Shown here: positions 22,801 to 34,959 of the stretch, piece after piece
Position numbering within the stretch: position 1 is the first letter of the stretch
Layout: the number at the start of each line of letters is the position of its first letter
NCBI GenBank assembly: GCA_016165875.1
Contig: JABBOT010000015.1
Span: forward strand, 6,677,999 to 6,741,998
From: Acanthopleura granulata
Taxonomy: Eukaryota > Mollusca > Polyplacophora > Chitonida > Chitonidae
Direction of reading: 5' to 3'
DNA: 64,000 nucleotides
Translations under genes and position numbers: made by a program
The notes under the pieces: model-generated
Told to the model about the DNA's origin: nothing
The model's database searches: none
What the model saw: the letters and a program-made list of their open reading frames with translations, nothing else

Positions 22801-25800
22801 TTTTTGTTTTTTGTTTTTGCTTTCAGTGTAGTGTGTTCGATCATCGGATTTTGCGTTCTGGTCGGTACCCTCTATGATGTTTGTATCCTTCAAATCCCGG
22901 CCAGGCTGAGTTCTCGAGAGAAGATAACAGGACAGCACATCCAAGACGACCTGACAGCTCTGATAAACAATGGTGATTCATCAGACAAAAGCAAGGGGGG
23001 GATTCTTCATGTGCAGACACAACCAGGTTCGTACGTGGAGTAAATAAAGAAATTTTAAGGATACGTGAAACGTTTGCTTTTTTTTTTATTTCTTAATAGA
23101 CGATTTTATGATGTGTCCTATATAAGAATGGGAAAAAAAGCTTTTCAGCTTTCCTCTTTAGGCGTAAATATGGCTTCAAACTAGTTTTCCTAACGGGGAA
23201 ATGAGGGAAATGAGTCCCAATGAGGGGAGATAATCTGCCCAAGTAATAATTTCATTAATGACTTCATTTCCGAAAATTTCCGACCATTAGCGAAAAATAA
23301 AGAATAAAATGACGCGGTTTCCAAACACTGTGTGTGCTTGCAGCATACTGGTTCTAAGCGTTCAAATGGACATACCAGGTATAAATCATTATCGGCATTC
23401 CGGGTCAATGATCGGAAGACCAATTATCAAAACAACGTCCAGTACAAACCATCAAAAAACTGAGAAAGTATACAGAGTAAGAAATCAGGGCCTATGCAAA
23501 GAGAAGCACTCAACAGTTTTCAGTGATGACAGAATGCTGTGGACAAAAGACCATTTTCCAAAACACGAACATTCAATACAAACCACCAAAAAGCTAAGAA
23601 AAATATACAGAAATCAGAGTGGATGAAAATAAAAGCACATTGGTTTTCAATAATTACAGAAAAACGCAAGGATTGCAGTAGGCGAAAAAGACGCCATGCA
23701 CTATGTTAGTTTATGAGTGATGCCTTAATCGAAAGCTGTATCTAAATCGTGCTTGATTTCAACTGATCAAATATCTAACATGGTGATCTTTCAAAACGAT
23801 GAAGATACGTGCTTGTGATGGCGGACAATGGTGTTACATTCCAAAGTTGCTACATTACAATGGTTTTACATTCCAATGGTGCTACATTACAATGGTACAA
23901 CATTACAATGGAGTAACATTACAATGGTGAACTAAGAGCAATGTTAACTTGACACTAGGGAAGTGAATGTGACGAAAGGACTGAATCAATTACAAAAGCT
24001 TATCATTTTAAAATGAATGAAGAACATAATTGAGTCGATTTGTGCTGTATACATTCCAGGCATTCTCGCTAGGTGTTTGTTGGCGTTTTCTGTTTATTCA
24101 AACGGGAGCAAGATTTTGAGCACTGCGCAGGTCCCCGGAAGTCTGACCTGTTTACATGGCATCCGGTTCCTGAGCATGAGCTGGGTTATCCTGGGTCACA
24201 CGTATGGAATCATGCTGACCTTGTCTGGTGAGTATGTATGTGGGTCACACGTGTGGAATCATGCTGACCTTGCCTGGTGAGTACGTATGTGGGTCACACG
24301 TATGGAATCATGCTGACCTTGCCTGGTGAGTATGTGTGTGGGTCACACGTGTGGAATCATGCTGACCTTGTCTGGTGAGTATATATATGGGTCACACGTG
24401 TGGAATCATGCTGACCTTGTCTGGTGAGTATATGTGTGGGTCACACGCATGGAATCATGCTGACCTTGTCTGGTGAGTATGTAGGCCTATGTGGGTCACA
24501 CGTATGGAATCATGCTGACCTTGTCTGGTGAGTATGTATGTGGGTCACACGTGTGGAATCATGCTGACCTTGTCTGGTGAGTATGTATGTGGGTCACACG
24601 TATGGAATCATGCTGACCTTGTCTGGTGAGTATATATGTGGGTCACAAGTATGGAATCATGCTGACCTTGTCTGGTTAGTATGTATGTGGGTCACACGTA
24701 TGGGATCATGCTGACCTTGTCTGGTGAGAATATATATGGGTCACACGTGTGGGATCATGCTGACCTTGTCTGGTGAATATATATATGGGTCACACGTGTG
24801 GAATCACGCTGACCTTGTCTGGCGAGTATGTGTGTGGGTCACAAGTATGGATTGTAGGTATGCAACCACGTTGACCGTGTCTGGTGTGTACATATGTGTG
24901 CCACACGTATGGAATCATGCTGACCGGGCCTGGTGAGTATGTATGTAGGTCACATGTATGCAACCATGCTGATAGAGTCTGTTGAGTATATATGTGGGAT
25001 ACACGTTTGCAATCATGCTGATAGAGTCCGGTGAATGTGTGTGTGTGTGTGTGGGGGGGGGGGGGGTTCATACGTATGCAACCATGCTGATAGTATGGTG
25101 AGTATTATTGTGGGTCACACGTATGCAACCATGCTGATAGAGTCTGGTGAGTATGTATGTGGGTTATACGCAGGCAATCATGCTGGGCCTAGCGGTTTGA
25201 TTGTCTGCCTTGAGGTAGAGAGATAAGGGATCAATCCCGGGTCGAGACTCGTCCTGCCATAAGGACACACAGCATATAAATCTGTTTCGCAATGTACTGA
25301 AAAATTAAGAACGACACATACGCCTTAGAATACATACATGCGTTTAAGCAAACTTGCTAATGGTGTCTGGTGAGAATCTATGAAGGTCACACGTATGCAG
25401 TCATGCTGAGAGTGCCTGGTGAGTACGTATGTGGGTTATACGTATGCAGACATGTTGATAATGTCTGGTGAGTATGCATAAGGGTCACTATAGGCCCATA
25501 GGTCACCTAGGCCTATGCAGTCTTGGCGATAGTGTCTGGGGAGTATCTATTTGGATTACGTGTCGTCAGTTATCCTATGAAATATTCCCTTGTCCACAAT
25601 AAGACATATTGCAATACGGCATAATATCCATGCAAATGGGACAATCAGTCCTGTATCTATCGACAACATACCTACATGGCACCAATCTGTTGTTTTCTAG
25701 GAGGGCCTCCGTCGCTCAGTCGGTTAGCACGATATCACAGCGCAATGACCCAGAAAGCCTCCCACCAATGCGGTCGCTGTAAGTTAAAGTCCAACCCATG

Positions 25801-28800
25801 CTGGCTTCCTCTCCGGTCGTACGTGGGAAGGTCCGCCAGCAACCTGTTGATGGTCGTGGGTTTCCGCCGGGCTCTACCCGGTTTCCTCCCACCATAATGC
25901 TGGCCGCCGTCATATAAGTGAAATATTCTTGAGTACGGTGTAAAACACCAATCAAATAAATAAATGAATTAATAAAATATTGTTTTCTAAACTTTTCGCT
26001 CGTCTTTTATTCCCTGGGTCTTCCGAACAATCTATATATCCTGAACCTTTTGTGTAAAAATGCCGTTTTTCTCTATCGGTGGAATGATTGCTTTGTATTT
26101 ATTTAGATAATCTGGCAGATTATGTTTCTGTGATCTTCAAACGCTGGACGTTTCAAGCCATCCTCAACGGGATGGTCTCTGTGGATTCCTTCTTCTTCCT
26201 TAGGTATGGAACACTTCACAGAGGTGCCATTGGTTAGGACAGGAAATTGTCACAGTTCCCAGTCTCTGTCGTTTCTAAGTTCTGGCTGCAATATTAAACC
26301 AAATTTCCGTTTTTAAGTGTGCATGACACATTCGAAGAGCGCATGCCACACGTAGGTGTTAAATGGGTTAAACAACTGCATATGCCCCTATGTTAAAGCA
26401 GTGTAACACCTGTCACGCAAGCACATTTCAACAAATTTGGGGGAATTGATGTGAAGCTATGTGACACCTTCGAATTTACATCAGCCACCACAGTCGTACG
26501 TGGGAAGATCCACCAGCAACCTGCCGATGGTCGTAGGTTTCCCCCAGACTCTGCCCGTCTTTTACCCACCACAATGCTGGCCGTTGTCGTTTAGGTGAAA
26601 TGATCTTCAGTATGGCTTAACGCCTAGTTGCCAGAGTTTTTCCCCTAGACCGTGCAAAAATTCATAATAATGGGCTATAATAATTCATCAATCTTACAAA
26701 CAGCAAAAAGGCTTCCCACTGAAAAAGTTGCAAAACGTTGATTTATCTGTTCATTTGCTTATTTATTTGATTGGTGTTCTGCCGCTCACTCAAGAATACA
26801 TATATATCACTTATACCACGGCGGTCAGCATTTTGTTGGGAGGAAACTTGAAAGAGCCTGAAAAGAAAACCACGACCATTCCCAGACTGCTAGCGGACCT
26901 TCCCACCTACGGCCAAGGAGGACGCCAGCATGGGGAACTCACAGCTACCGTATATTTGAGGGACTCGAGTCTGGTCATAGCGAACGCATTAGCGCGCTAA
27001 TCCCCTCGGCCACAGAAGCGCCGTCTCAGTGTTGATTTTTTTTTTTGTAACAACCATTTAATATCTGAATAAACACATAAGTATCTTTCTTTGGGCTTAC
27101 ATACATCGCCTGGCGATGTAAACACAATGTTAGATAGTTAGCAGGGAGCGGCTAAAGGGGATAAGCTAGGTATTACTCGATCCAGTGTCAGTTCATGTAT
27201 ATGGAATGGTGTGATTCTATAAGGCGTCATGTCCGGTGTCTTGCGCATGACTTTCCGTTCAGGCACTGGGGCCGGCGTTTTCCACCCTGAGATGGATATG
27301 ACTGAAACAACCTTGAAATTGGCGTAAAAGCAAACAAATCATACGTACAGATCTATGAGATTCATGATCTTGGATCGGGTATTGCTGTGGAGCCCTCAGT
27401 GACTAATTGCTCTGCTGCATCTTCTCGTCCCAATCGCGAGGCCCTTTGCTCCTCAATGAGTCGCTGGTTCGAATCCACCTCACTCCGCTGCTGTTGTAGT
27501 CAGGATATTTGCCAGGTACTTGACGCAGGATGGTATTTTACTTCGGAGCATTGTGCAAGTGAAAGGGCCTCATGAAAGGAATTAAACACCAGTAAAGTAA
27601 ATACATAAACAAGTAAATAAACTGATTCAGGTAAAATATAAATACCTCTAAAACACAGATATTCATACTAATTGCAGCGGGCTACTCGTGGCGTATATCA
27701 CGTTTAAGGAAATGGACAAGAGTAAGGACCGGATTAACTGGGCGCTGTTCCATTTCCACAGATTTTGGAGGTATGTTAACAAGGCTGGGTAGAAATCCTC
27801 CCCCCCCCCCCCAATTGTGAAAAACTGTAGGACCATTACTTAATTGATTCAACGAATATGTTGTTTCATTCGCTTCTGCTGCATTACGTGTGTGTATCTT
27901 CTCTTCATATCTTTTTTTTTTCTTCCTTCTACAATCATTTGACCAAAGATGTATTTTAAAACTGAAACATTAGCAACGATTGTCAAACCAGAATAGGATT
28001 GAATGAAAAGCATGATCGAACCATAAATGTATAGGTCGAATTCGTGTTTTAGGAACTCATCAAAATTTGGAACTAGACAGAACAGTAAATTAATTTAATC
28101 TAAGGCATACATGCAAGAAATTTAGACTCTTCTTTTTGCAATTTACAGGATTTAAAATTATGCACAAATGAGCAGCTATATTAATATTTAGCGAACGGTG
28201 TCGTAATTTGAAGTTGAGTAATAAGAAAGTTTATAAATTTCGTCTTTTGAAAAAGCGGAAGTTCAGAATTTTATGAATTTGTATATCTCTTCATTCAGAC
28301 TGACACCAGCTTACATGTTAGTGATGATGGTGGACATTTGCCTTTTCCGGTATTTTGGAGATGGACCCATTTGGCCTCAGCAGGGATTTGAGGTCAACTA
28401 CTGCAAGGATACCTGGTGGAAAAGTCTTTTGTACATCAACAACTTCTTTTCTTTGAACTCTGGGGTACGTTCCACTCGACCGCCTTTCCTGGCAAATTTC
28501 CTCTACAGGTTTTTATATTTCCGCAAAAATTACGGATTCATACATATTACTTTTCGCGCAAACAACATTAAATGGTTTGTTGATATTATGATATGTATAG
28601 CTAAAGCGCTGAAAATGATATATCCGCGTTTGGTGGATTTAAATCAAACTTGACAAAACGTGAGACATACATAAGTCTTAGTAGGACCTACGTCTATACC
28701 TATATCATGGCCATGGGAGGAGAAAGCATAAGCCATTATTAAAGCAAATCCCATGGTTTAAAACGGGGCCTCCGTGGCCGAAGTGGTTAGCGTGCTAGAG

Positions 28801-31800
28801 CAGCACAATGAACCAGGAGCCTCTCACCGATGCGGTCAGTTCAAGTACAGCTCATCCTAACTTCCTCACTGGCCCTACGTGGGAGGTTTGGCAGCAACCT
28901 GCGCATGATCATACGTCTCTAGGTTTCCTCCCACCATAATAGGCCTACTGGCCGCCGTTGTATGAGATATTTTGGAGTACAGTGTAAACTCTACGCAAAT
29001 AAATAATTAAATGTTCCAAAAGGAAGCTGATAATATGTTGCGTAATAAATTACGAATGATTCAAGGCAGAAATGGCTGATACCCTTTTTTGACTGCAGTG
29101 CATTTCCTGGGGCTGGTACCTAGCCAACGATATGCAGTTTTACGTCATCAGTCCTTTGGTGCTTATTACGCTACACAGGTAAGTTATCAAGACTAAACTG
29201 CTCGGTGATTAGGATGCGCGCACATGTAGCATAGTGACGGTATTCTCAAGATTGCCTGCTGATCAGGTGATATATTCTTAATATATATCTCGGTTATTAT
29301 CTACTCATAGCGATCATGTTGGTAGGATACATTGTTAGCAGTCAGCTTGGTTCGTTATATTTTCAAGTTGGTATATACCTTGACAATCAGCTTTATGCAA
29401 GATTTTGTCAAATTGGTATATCTTGACAACATATTGGATATTTTCATGTTATCATACTGTTGCAATTAACCCCTTGATTATATATTCGTAAGTTGGTATA
29501 CCTTAACAATAAGTTTGACGCATGTGGTATTTTCAAGATTGTGTACCGTAACAAGCAGATGGCGCATGATATTTCCAAGTTGATATACGTTTGAAATCAC
29601 CTGGACGCATGCTATTCTCAAGTTTGTATATACCTTGACAATCAAGTTGAGTTAAAATGGTCAGGTTTGTTCTCGGATTGTTTGATCGTCTCGTGATCAA
29701 AGAGGTCGCATAATTATTGCTATAGGTAATGTTATTATTGTTCCGCTATTTACAAGTTCTTTTTTTTTCTTTTTTTTTGTGATCTCCCCATCCAGGTCAA
29801 AGGTTGCCGGGACCGCCGTTCTCATGGCCCTCCTGACGGGTTCATTTATAACCACGGGGGTGATCAGCTCTGTCAACAAGCTCCCACCCAACGGTATTGA
29901 CCTGAACCAAGATATCACGTAAGACATGATATAAAGTGTTCCCGTCAAACATTCATATTTATACAGTGGAACCAACATAATCTGATAAACGAAAACTCCG
30001 CCTAAATGCAAAGAATTCCCCAGAACAAAACCAAATTGTATTCAGTCTCAGTGTTTTTACATCGTATATTTGCAAATCTTTTATATGAAAAGCTCTGTTA
30101 ATGGGAAGGCTTTGAGCCCTGAAGTTTGGGTTAATTTCCGGGTAATCGCATAAAATCACATTCTGAAAAATCCATCCATGCGCGCAAGCCTCCTCGATGT
30201 AATACCGAAAGTTTAATTCTAGTGGTCCTAAACTTAAATAACCACTAATAGTGTCACATCAGAAAATGTAGAGGACACCACTTATATGAGATAGTACATT
30301 ATTATTACCTTTAATCTAAATTGGGGGCCTCTGTGGCTCAGTCGGTTAGCACGCTAACGCAGCGCAATGACCGAAGCCTCCCATAAATGTGGTCGCTGTG
30401 AGTTCAAGACCAGATCATGCTGGCTTCCTCTCCAGCTTCCTCTCCAGCGGGAAGGTCTGCCAGCAACCTGCGGATGGTCGTGGGTTTCCCCCGGGCGCGG
30501 CCCGATTTCCTCCCACAATAATGCTGGTCGCCGTCGTGTAAGTGAAATATTCTTGAGTACGGCGTAAAACACCAATCAAATAAATAAATAAATCTAACCT
30601 AATATCTTGTCCAGTATTTAAGCTATCTAAATTTTGTACAAGACTTTAACGACAAAGTCGAAGTTTTTGTCGAACAAACCTCAAAATGATGGTTATATAC
30701 AAAAAAAAATAAAATTTCTTCCTTCATCGCAAGACTTTAACAATAAAAAAAAACAACTGCTTGGACTCTTACTGTGCAAATATATGTGCGCCAATCAACA
30801 TTTTGGTGGCGGTGCACACCCATCCATGTGAGTAATAAGAAGTATTGTTGTTTTAATTTTAAAGTAAACCGAACCTGTACCAGGATTTGTACTACGAGAA
30901 GCCGTACTGTCGTATCGGACCGTACCTGGTCGGGATGGCCGTGGGCTACATACTGTACAAGACGGGCTCCAAGATCAGTTTGTCAAAAGTATGTCAGCTT
31001 ACAGTGAGCATTCTAATCTTTACTATAGGCTATTTTGTTTTCAGTGTGAAAATCTAACGGAAATTAGGTCGATTCAATGAAGCTACGTTTTACCTAAATC
31101 CCTGAAACTGAAACAAAATTCATTAATTATTCACCGGTATTTATTCATTATTTATTTAGTATTGTGACTTTTGTGACCTCGGCCCATGGATTGTCCTGGA
31201 GGCCGAAATTGTTTATAGGCCACATCCTATGTTTGTTTTAAGAAATTAACATACGCAGTCAGTTGACTGACCCTGTTTACTTTTGTAAAATCAGTAATCA
31301 CCGCTTAAGACAATATCTGTTGGTTTCCTTTTTTTCCGTTCAGAAATATGTGGCGTTGGGCTGGCTGTTGGCTTTCACGTGTAACTTGGCCGTACTTTAT
31401 GGCCTGTATGGACACTTCAACACAGAACCGTTGACGTCACACGTCAGCGCCCTCTACAATACTGTGTCCAGGACGGTATGGGCGCTCGGATTGGCCTGGC
31501 TGGTCATCGCTTGCTCTTCAGGAAACGGAGGTAAAATAACAGGCTCACCACACTCACCAAAATGGGCACCAACCTCAGTCCAGAGTCATACCTGTTGCCC
31601 TCGTTTCCATCTGGAAAGTTAAACGTCGGAACAACTTGCTTCTCCTGGGAAGTCTGGTTGTCTTCAAAGCTTTCATTTGATCGATGGGATATAGATGTAA
31701 AACTCATTGTAGGCCTATTCTTGTGTATAAGTACTCTAATAAGCACTACATCAGATCTTGTCTGGTTATCATTTGATGGGCTCATGTTATCGGTTCACTC

Positions 31801-32871
31801 ATTAAAAAATACACCCTATATACTTTCCTTTAAAAATTTTGTTGATATAAATAGACTATAAGGGTGGTCACCAACAAGAGGGCGAAATTCGATGCAGGTC
31901 GACAGTGATTACAGATGGGCGTCAAAAGTGAAACGTTTTCGTAAGCTCATCTCAGAGAAACGCTTTGGCGTACATGTAGGCTTACGTTAACACGGCCATA
32001 AACTTGGTTTGTTACTTTAAAGTATATCCGACGAAATGAGTTTCATGTCGTCACTTCCAGGCTTCATCAACACCCTTCTGTCGTGGGCCCCCTTCCAGCC
32101 CCTCGGTCGCCTCACCTACTGCGCCTATCTCATCCACCCCCTCATCATTCTGTACTTCGCCACCGGACGAGACGTTGTAGCTCATGCTTCGGACCTAAAC
32201 ATGGTGAGATTTCATGACAGAGAAGTCAATATTACATCTTCATTTGTAGTTCTGGGTCTATGCCGCAAAACTTAGTAATTCAATTTCCGATAAATCATAT
32301 CGGCGTATGGCTTTAAATTTGATTGCTTGCGCATAATCATTTCCTAAATAAAAATGGATAATGGACGCTCTGAGTTAATAATCGAAAGACAAATTTTTCC
32401 CAAACAACGTTTGCATGTGCATGATTGACAGCTCAGCTCGAGATCTTGAGGTGGCTTATATGTTGATTTGACCCCTAGATGATGTGGCCACAGGTACATC
32501 TTGTGATAAACCACGCGCTGGTTAACTTCAAGTGGCAGCATACTGTGAAATTCCGCTGTGTTATTCCTGGTATCTTCAGAAAAATATTCCAATGAGGCAG
32601 CTCCCGAAAAATGCTCTTCCAAGTGACTCGACACTGTCGAGCTCTAATGTGAATGAAGTACTGTCGAAAACGGCATCAAACTGGATGCAAACTAACAATC
32701 CTGTCAACGTTAACGTTGCTCTCGGTTTCTATTTAACAGATCTACTATTTCCTTGGACATCTCTTCGTATCGTACGGACTGGCCTTTGTTGTCTCCCTAG
32801 TATTCGAGGCCCCGATGATCGGCCTGGAGAGGGCGCTGCTCAGAAGAGACAGGAAGCGAGCAGAACATTGA
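16862..32871 (+). CDS. Gene B: complete nose-resistant-to-fluoxetine (NRF-6)-like membrane acyltransferase
   Basis: Paralogue of gene A on the opposite strand. Coding exons: 16862-17237, 18082-18242, 18799-18889, 21087-21186, 22827-23026, 24060-24227, 26107-26203, 27678-27770, 28299-28464, 29099-29178, 29796-29918, 30865-30988, 31344-31530, 32061-32203, 32740-32871; 2241 bases, 746 residues, all phases consistent. Signal peptide about 1-19. The lumenal NRF domain runs to about 227, with cysteines 104, 151, 162, 193, 198 and 227. The first helix (about 243-258) begins exon 5. The acyltransferase-3 core follows, with R345-X10-H356 (the family's catalytic-type motif), the WYLANDMQFY motif in exon 10 and a final helix ending in an Arg/Lys-rich tail. 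Exon 5 uses an unusual GTTCGT donor; the nearby GTACGT would break the frame. Exon 1's donor, GTAACA, is weak. Family known from C. elegans drug-resistance and yolk-transport genes; the reaction here is unproven. Confidence 0.93.
17726..17893 (+). pseudogene. Dead duplicate of gene B exon 2
   Basis: Starts after a TTTACAG acceptor at 17760 and aligns to the live exon 2 (18082-18242) over more than 120 bases: LDSQGKLPSGVLL, then a TAG stop at 17801-17803, then RSYTECLKASVLGTSYCVAQ. A GTGACG follows but the exon end differs. Inclusion would stop translation inside the NRF domain, so it is probably skipped. The intron just upstream was copied as well. Confidence 0.85.
17900..18020 (+). repeat. 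Intron segment also present at 20250-20390
   Basis: This stretch after the dead exon copy (TTGGTTTTGTTCAAAAC onward, including AACACAACAAAGAGA and GACGACCGTGTG) recurs after the live exon at 20255-20390. The duplication therefore covered exon 2 plus following intron, and about 2 kb, including a MITE and exon 3, now separates the second exon copy from its trailing segment. Confidence 0.65.
18343..18580 (+). mobile_element. MITE with 17-bp perfect terminal inverted repeats
   Basis: Begins TCTCTAAAAACGACTGT and ends with its exact reverse complement at 18564-18580. A 30-base direct repeat (GACTGTGTACACAGGC-containing) lies just inside the left end. It sits in intron 2 of gene B and encodes nothing convincing, so it is nonautonomous. 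The superfamily is not clear. Confidence 0.75.
18890..19460 (+). other. Intron 3 block conserved between genes A and B (B copy)
   Basis: Partner of the block at 10190-10750. Shared landmarks include ACACAAAAGGGTTCAAATC, CAGAGAAACACATCGCTTTC and TCTGCTAAAGTCTGTATCG. Stops fall at different places in the two copies, arguing against an exon. Confidence 0.75.
21428..21510 (-). mobile_element. SINE family 1, short fragment
   Basis: GGAAAGGAAACCGGTCAAACC and CAGGTTGCTA pieces of the body, with a TTTATTTATTT tail, in gene B intron 4. Confidence 0.55.
21859..22133 (+). mobile_element. SINE family 1, full length
   Basis: GGAGCCTCCGTGGCTCTGTTGG head, GAGTTCAAGTCC box and an AAATAAATAAAT tail, in gene B intron 4, sense orientation. 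Confidence 0.88.
22180..22460 (+). repeat. Dispersed repeat shared with gene A intron 2
   Basis: Second copy of the repeat at 11270-11530, in gene B intron 4 just after a SINE. Class unknown; no terminal repeats were noticed. Confidence 0.55.
23845..23935. repeat. Short tandem repeat, about 15 bp
   Basis: Six to seven copies of ACATTACAATGGT with small changes, in gene B intron 5 shortly before exon 6. Confidence 0.75.
24181..25555 (+). repeat. 49-bp minisatellite built from the exon 6 end and 5' splice site of gene B
   Basis: About 24 units, period 49 bases. The first unit includes the true end of exon 6 (codons GHTYGIMLTLS) and its CTG/GTGAGT donor; each later unit repeats the same exon end plus donor. 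Units 2-13 are nearly identical. Units past about 24840 are worn, read GATAGTGTCTG-like instead of GACCTTGTCTG, and are interrupted by a tRNA-like insert near 25190-25370 and a G-run near 25050. Confidence 0.93.
25700..25978 (+). mobile_element. SINE family 1, full length
   Basis: GAGGGCCTCCGTCGCTCAGT head to an AAATAAATGAAT tail, directly after the gene B donor array in intron 6. Confidence 0.88.
26491..26625 (+). mobile_element. SINE family 1, body fragment
   Basis: GTCGTACGTGGGAAGATCC to TTCAGTATGGCTTAACGCC; head and tail are missing. Confidence 0.7.
26755..27022 (-). mobile_element. SINE family 1, full length
   Basis: TTATTTATTTGATTGGTGTT tail to a CCTCGGCCACAGAAGCGCC head, antisense in gene B intron 7. 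Confidence 0.85.
28765..29010 (+). mobile_element. SINE family 1, full length
   Basis: The head GGGGCCTCCGTGGCCGAAGT then GGTTAGCG is the most tRNA-like in the window (a Ser/Leu-type D arm). In gene B intron 9. Confidence 0.85.
29246..29655 (+). repeat. Degenerate minisatellite in gene B intron 10
   Basis: About nine units of roughly 44 bases around TTTCAAGTTGGTATACCTTG and ACAATCAGTTTGACGCATG. One unit near 29486 reads GTAAGTTGGTATACC, reminiscent of the GTAAGTTATCAAG donor of exon 10, 310 bases upstream. An origin from that donor is possible but weak. Confidence 0.7.
30323..30592 (+). mobile_element. SINE family 1, full length
   Basis: GGGGGCCTCTGTGGCTCAGTC head, a small internal CTTCCTCTCCAG duplication and an AAATAAATAAAT tail, in gene B intron 11. 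Confidence 0.88.
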
Positions 32872-34959
32872 AACATTGACATTGAGTCCTAAAACCCGCA
32901 TTCTCAGAGTTCGATTGTCGACTCGTCGAATTCCACTTGAAAGCAATTTTACCATTCGACAAAGCGCATCATCTGAAACTCGGCTTTGTATAATTAAGCA
33001 CTGGATACACAGATGCATCTATAACTGGTGACCATTTATGCTTGTTGATATCTTGCCAAGACCTGTGACACATATGTAACCAAGTTGGAGTGATGTTCTG
33101 TTTCGGCTGTTTGGACATAGTTTTTCATTACTGCTTGCGCACAGAAGGCACACCTGATTGTAATTTTTTCAAGCAGTGCTCACTGAGGAGAAGGATGAGG
33201 AACAAGACGTAAAATTCAGTTTTTGTGATTGATTCCATTGAAGGACATTTAAAAGACGTTGGGATGAAAACGTCATTTTTCCGTACGTTTAAATACTGAT
33301 TAATAGGCCTTGATATTAACCTTATTTGTTTCGCATTGATTTATGCAGAGAAAGACTTCCCAAAAATGATGTTATCTTGAGTAATTAAAAAGAGTTCTTG
33401 AAAATATCTTTTCGAGTTTTTTTTCAACCAAATTAAATACAGTTAGAATGTTCTGATTGCATGCATGATGGGCTTTATAAGCCATACTGATAATGTGGTT
33501 CTCCAGTCACGCCGATTGTCCAATGATAAAAACTCCGCAAAAAAAAGCCGACGTCGAGTTTCGATTCCGTTAAGTTTTGAAATTATAGATACCACTTCTT
33601 TAAATTAAAAAACAGCTCATGACCGACGAAGTGTTAATTAAAAATATTACAAAATTCCTCTCTTGAATGCTATAACCTGTTTGAATTTGCATGAATTCGC
33701 TTTTGAACTATCTTCGTTTGAAGTGTGGAGTATTTTGCTGCCTGCATGGAATCTGAAGGCGTCGATGCTTTTAAGGGTTATGGGAGATTGACCAATGACA
33801 GAGCTAGGATATATCAGCTGATTATAAACGTATAAATCTTCTGAGTTCACTGTCAATGTAACGTAATAACACAGGCACAGGACTCTGCTTTTTTGTTATA
33901 TATTTTGATTATAACAAGTACATGTTTGAACAACACAAGTATTCCCAGGCCACTGTGTTGTTGCGGCAATAAGTTTCTTCACCATTTTATGTCATAAATT
34001 AACAAATATACTTAAGTTTCAACCGCAACCCTAATTTTTTCCGGCAGTCGGTAGACCTTAGACTGTTGTTCTTGATGTAGCGACTATCGGAAATCACGTC
34101 TTTTGAACGTTATTTTGCGTTTTTACTCATGTCTCGCCCAAACAGCGTTAATCTCTAAAGCAGATTTCGGCTTATTAGTGCGCATTGAAAGTAATCTATA
34201 CATGCAGGGAGACAGGCCTACATGTTCGTAAGCTTTTTATGTTGTAAGTACAGACCTAGTAACAGTCTCTTTTCCTTCTTCTTAACCTGGAACCTGTCTT
34301 TCTTCATTCTGGCATCTCTTTCTCTCACAATTACAATCACTATCCATTACCTTCTTCTATATTTGTGATATAATGAAGTAAATAGAATTTATATTAGATA
34401 GTGGTTTGTCAGTGCTAAATCTGCATCATGAAATGCATGCTTATCTATATATGGTAACTAATATCTAATGAAGTCATTTTTGTCAGTTGTAATGAATATA
34501 GAATAAGGCGAGTTTGTCTGAGATTACCTTTTGTTAGGTTAAAAAGTCAGCTAAGGATAGTTATAGTCTCATTACCTCTATCTTCCGCGCGCGATATCTG
34601 TGAAGGGGAGGTAACCTTACATAACCTTGTTATGCCGACATGTCACATAAGGATAGTTATAGTCTCCGAGCGCGAGATCTGAGAAGGGGAGGTAACCTTA
34701 CATAGCCTCATTGTGACGACCTGATATTTATAGTCTCATTACCTTTTATCATTTTGTGCAGTGGATTGATAAGGGTGTAGTGGATTAACAAAAGTAGTTG
34801 AGCATTTCATTAATATGCTTTGATGTCATTATATTTCCTGTAGATGATATTTTCTTTGATTTTGAATACCGCATTTAGCAAGTAAATGTCGCTTTCTTAG
34901 CAACTATAGATGGTAATTATTTCCTGATAATAAATTTTGTTCAAATGCTGCTGTATTTA
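32872..34959. other. Gene B 3' flank
   Basis: AT-rich with no convincing gene. A candidate ATTAAA for gene B lies near 33384. It contains the duplication at 34552-34725 and otherwise nothing recognised. Confidence 0.5.
34552..34725 (+). repeat. Two-copy tandem duplication, about 100 bp
   Basis: AAGGATAGTTATAGTCTC and GAAGGGGAGGTAACCTTACA occur in both halves, separated by GCGCG-containing sequence. No coding content. Confidence 0.7.

Noticed and set aside
23021..23043. End of gene B at the in-frame stop after exon 5
   Set aside because: Frame and gene A comparison show a GTTCGT donor at 23027 joining exon 6; the stop is intronic.
28765..28850. tRNA gene at the head of a SINE
   Set aside because: The same head occurs on several SINE copies with the same body and (AAAT) tail.
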